This document shows positions 41,948-44,281 of a DNA stretch of 44,281 bases, piece by piece. The stretch comes from an uncultured Paracoccus sp. (lineage in GTDB: Bacteria; Pseudomonadota; Alphaproteobacteria; Rhodobacterales; Rhodobacteraceae): positions 1 through 44,281 of the forward strand of contig NZ_CAMEFG010000029.1 in assembly GCF_945915435.1 (NCBI RefSeq), given 5' to 3'. Position 1 is the first letter of the stretch. Each line of letters starts with the position of its first letter. The translations under genes were made by a program, and so were the position numbers. The notes beneath the pieces were generated by a model that was not told the DNA's origin, searched no databases, and worked only from the letters and a program-made list of their open reading frames with translations.

Positions 41948-43603
41948 ATGTCGGTAAGCACGGTCGTCATCGTCGAATTGCTGGGCGGCATCTCGCTTCT
42001 GCTCTGGGGCGTGCGGATGGTGCGCACAGGAGTCGTCCGGGGCTGGGGCGACCAGTTGCGGATCTTTCTGGAACGGCAGTTGCGCACCCGGTTGCGCGCC
42101 TTCGGCAGCGGCGTGGCCCTGACGGCGGTGCTTGGCAGCTCCACGGCGACGGTGCTGATCGTCACCGGGCTGGTCGCCGGGGCGACGGTGACGCCGCTGA
42201 CCGGGCTGATCGTGGTGCTGGGCGCCGATGTCGGCTCGGCCCTGATCGCGGCGGCTCTCGCTTCGGGCGCGGGCCATACCGCGCTGCTGGCGCCGCTTGC
42301 GCTGTTCGCGGGCTATGCCGTCTTCACCTTTTCGACCGGGTTCCGGCTGCGCGCGCTTGGGCGGGTGCTGATGGGCCTCGGCATGATGCTGTTCGCGTTG
42401 CGGCTGGTGGTCGGCGCCGCCGATCCGCTGCGCGAGGCGGGCATGTTCCACGCCGTCATCCAGGCGCTGGCGTCCGAGCCCTTCCTCGCCTTCCTGATCG
42501 CGGCCTGCCTGACATGGCTGGCCCACTCCTCCCTGGCGATCCTGCTGATGTTTTCCTCATTCGTGCTGACCGGCAGCCTTGAGGCCGCGCAGGCCGTGCC
42601 CTTTGTCCTGGGTCTGAACTTCGGCGCGGGGCTGCCTGCGGTGACAGCCTCGCTGGACCAGCCGCCCGCCGCGCGGCGTGTGCCGCTTGCCAACCTTGCC
42701 GCGCGCGGGATCGTCGCCGTCGCCGGGCTGGTCCTGCTGCCGGAACTGCGGGCTCTGACCGGCGCTACGGGACTGCACGGCATGGCCCTGATGGCCGGGG
42801 TCCACCTTGGCTTCAACCTGACGGTCGCGCTGATCTTCGTGCCGCTGGCGCCGCTGGTGCTGCGCATCGCCGAACGGCTGGTGCCCGATGCCGAACAGCC
42901 CGCCGACGCCATCGGTCCGCCGCGCTATCTCAACATCGAGGCGGTCATCAGCCCGCAGCAGGCGCTGTCGAACGCCTCGGTCGAAACCCTGCGCATGGCC
43001 GAGATCGTCGAGCGGATGCTGACGCTTTCGCTGGCCGCGCTGCGCAGCGGGCGGCTGGAGAACCTGCGGCAGGTGAACGAGTCCCACGACCTGCTGCTGA
43101 CCTATGCGGGGTCGGTCAACAATTATCTGGGCGCCTTGCCCGACGCCTCGCCGGCGGAGGCGCGGCAGGCGTTCGTCATCATGAACTGCGTCAGCAACCT
43201 GGCCCATGCGGGCGATGTCATCAAGCGCAACCTGTCGCGGCGGATCACGACCAAGGCCCGCATCGGCGCCGCTTTCGACGCCCGGCAGGACGGCGAGATC
43301 GCCCGCCTGACCGGCATCATTCAGGATTCGCTGCGCCTGCTCGCCCCCGCGCTGACAGCCGCCGATATCGAGACCGCTGCCGAGCTTGCCCGCCAGAAGG
43401 ACCGTTTCCGCGCCGCCGAGGATGAAATCGTCAAGACCTGGCTGTCCCTTTCACGTTCGGGCGCGAATCCGGCGGCGATCTCGGTCACGCTGTTCATCGA
43501 CATTGTCCACGACCTGCATCGGATCAATTCGCATGTCGCATCCTCTGGCTATCCGGTGGTCTCGGCGGCGGGGCTGCTGCGGACCAGCCGCATCAAGGGA
43601 TAG
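41948..43603 (+). CDS. Na/Pi-cotransporter-family protein with PhoU-like C-terminus
   Basis: Protein of 551 residues. Residues 1-310 are membrane helices in two inverted repeats, the first with LGSSTATVLIVTGLVAG and ADVGSALIA, the second with AHSSLAILLMFSSFVLTG and LNFGAGLPA. The QSS motif of NaPi-II proteins reads GSS and HSS here. Residues 330-540 are an all-helical PhoU-like domain (SVETLRMAEIVERML; AEDEIVKTWLSLSRS). Bacterial members move phosphate, some as exporters. It may clear Pi released by the phosphatase. AAGGAGG lies seven bases before the ATG. Confidence 0.88.
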   Translation: MSVSTVVIVELLGGISLLLWGVRMVRTGVVRGWGDQLRIFLERQLRTRLRAFGSGVALTAVLGSSTATVLIVTGLVAGATVTPLTGLIVVLGADVGSALIAAALASGAGHTALLAPLALFAGYAVFTFSTGFRLRALGRVLMGLGMMLFALRLVVGAADPLREAGMFHAVIQALASEPFLAFLIAACLTWLAHSSLAILLMFSSFVLTGSLEAAQAVPFVLGLNFGAGLPAVTASLDQPPAARRVPLANLAARGIVAVAGLVLLPELRALTGATGLHGMALMAGVHLGFNLTVALIFVPLAPLVLRIAERLVPDAEQPADAIGPPRYLNIEAVISPQQALSNASVETLRMAEIVERMLTLSLAALRSGRLENLRQVNESHDLLLTYAGSVNNYLGALPDASPAEARQAFVIMNCVSNLAHAGDVIKRNLSRRITTKARIGAAFDARQDGEIARLTGIIQDSLRLLAPALTAADIETAAELARQKDRFRAAEDEIVKTWLSLSRSGANPAAISVTLFIDIVHDLHRINSHVASSGYPVVSAAGLLRTSRIKG

Positions 43604-43618
43604 GGCAGGGTCTGCCCT
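43602..43618. terminator. Short hairpin between convergent Na/Pi and DUF411 genes
   Basis: Stem AGGGCAG with CTGCCCT around GGT, overlapping the Na/Pi stop codon. T-tracts are weak on both strands. Confidence 0.4.
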
Positions 43619-43631
43619 TCATGCGCCGGGG

Positions 43632-44117
43632 TCAGATCTCGCGGCTGCCGCGAAAGCGCATGAACCTGCCGATGGTGGGACCGAACAGGAACACGTCATA
43701 GGTTTCGGGCAGCAGATCGGGAAACTCCATGCCGGGCGAACCGGCGGGCATTCCCGGAACGGCCAACCCGCGCGCCTCGGGCCGCTCGGCCAGAAGGCGG
43801 TGCAGGGCGGCGGCGGGGACATGGCCCTCGATGACGTAGCCGTCCACTTGGGCGGTATGGCACGAGGCCAGCTCGACCGGCACCCCAAGCCGGCGCTTGA
43901 GGCCGCCCATATCGCCGGATTCCGCCACGCGCACGGGGAAACCGGCGGCCTCGATATGGCTGACCCAGTCGTCGCAGCAGCCGCAGGAGGGGTCCTTGGC
44001 GACCCTGACCAGGGGCAGGGGGGCTGCATGTGTTCCGGTGATGGCCGGAATCAGCAGGGGCAGACCGATGGCGCCGGCCAGAACCATGCGCCGGTTGATC
44101 CTCGGGTTGCGTTGCAT
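43632..44117 (-). CDS. DUF411 periplasmic metal-binding protein with Tat-like signal
   Basis: Protein of 161 residues. The N-terminus RINRRMVLAGAIGLPLLIPA has a twin-Arg and hydrophobic stretch, suggesting Tat export. The mature part has the DUF411 hallmarks: KDPSCGCCDDWVSHIEAAGF (CxCC cluster) and ASCHTAQVDGYVIEGHVPA, whose Cys and His probably complete a copper or other soft-metal site. Family members are linked to copper resistance. ATG 44117 has GAGG six bases upstream. It is a single gene convergent to the Na/Pi gene. Confidence 0.9.
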   Translation of the reverse strand: MQRNPRINRRMVLAGAIGLPLLIPAITGTHAAPLPLVRVAKDPSCGCCDDWVSHIEAAGFPVRVAESGDMGGLKRRLGVPVELASCHTAQVDGYVIEGHVPAAALHRLLAERPEARGLAVPGMPAGSPGMEFPDLLPETYDVFLFGPTIGRFMRFRGSREI

Positions 44118-44241
44118 GCCGAACCTCGTTTCTGCGATAGCCGTTGCGCGCAATATAGCATGGGCATCGGGAACCCGAAGCCGTGCAGGCGGCGGCAATT
44201 TGCCGCTGGTGGTTCGCTGACCCTGCCTGGCCGGGCGTAAG

Positions 44242-44267
44242 AAAAGGGGCCTTTCGGCCCCTTTTTT
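44242..44267. terminator. Strong bidirectional rho-independent terminator
   Basis: A perfect 10-bp stem AAAAGGGGCC with GGCCCCTTTT and a TTTC loop; six T residues follow on the plus strand and TTTTCTT on the minus strand. No gene inside the window ends next to it, so it probably serves a gene beyond the right edge. Confidence 0.85.
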
Positions 44268-44281
44268 CACAGCATCGCGAC

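Noticed and set aside
1..44281. CRISPR arrays, insertion sequences, tRNA genes or prophage
   Set aside because: I saw no spaced direct repeats, no transposase or integrase, no cloverleaf-like GGTTCGAATC sequence in context and no phage structural genes.

Overview
The window looks like chromosomal DNA of a high-GC alphaproteobacterium of the Rhodobacteraceae, most likely Paracoccus or a close relative. The reasons are strongly GC-biased codon use, a Fur protein of the alphaproteobacterial Mur/Fur type, a TRAP transporter, MarR-controlled homogentisate genes, and an extragenic palindrome of a kind I recall from this family. This is judged from family resemblance only. I found no rRNA, tRNA, CRISPR array, insertion sequence or prophage.

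Region 1 (1-9.8 kb) concerns metals and redox. On the minus strand lie a Fur/Mur regulator, a 2-Cys peroxiredoxin, a small HTH ORF broken by an amber codon, a flavin-binding PNPOx-like protein and a small helical protein with a His/Cys tail. Divergent from these is a TroABCD-type Mn/Zn ABC operon with an MFS transporter inserted between the binding protein and the ATPase. Its promoter region carries three related GCGAAT-type palindromes. A convergent PepSY membrane protein and a DUF2946-like protein follow.

Region 2 (9.9-12.9 kb) holds an alpha/beta hydrolase, a small sulfotransferase-like protein, a GST and a GntR/FCD regulator.

Region 3 (13.0-20.1 kb) is a plus-strand catabolic operon: an SDR, a three-part TRAP importer, two more SDRs and a KstD-like flavoprotein. 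It looks like uptake and stepwise oxidation of a hydroxylated, probably alicyclic, carboxylate.

Region 4 (20.1-24.1 kb) is the complete lower homogentisate pathway (HmgA, FahA, MaiA) with its MarR-type regulator and a near-perfect 28-bp operator.

Region 5 (24.4-36.1 kb) is devoted to the cell surface. It has an OpgC-type acyltransferase, an Fsr-like MFS exporter, a sulfotransferase with a long coiled coil and a 1304-residue multi-module glycosyltransferase. Convergent to these is a three-gene operon of a pyruvate-aldolase-like enzyme, a KdsB-like CMP-sugar synthetase and a HAD phosphatase. Together these could make and transfer an unusual CMP-activated ulosonic acid. I consider this the most interesting part of the window.

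Region 6 (36.4-43.6 kb) contains an RpiR regulator, a binding-protein-dependent ABC importer with a fused double permease, a histidine phosphatase and a Na/Pi-cotransporter-family protein. It reads as a unit for importing a phosphorylated organic compound, removing phosphate and handling the released Pi. A Tat-exported DUF411 protein and a strong terminator close the window.
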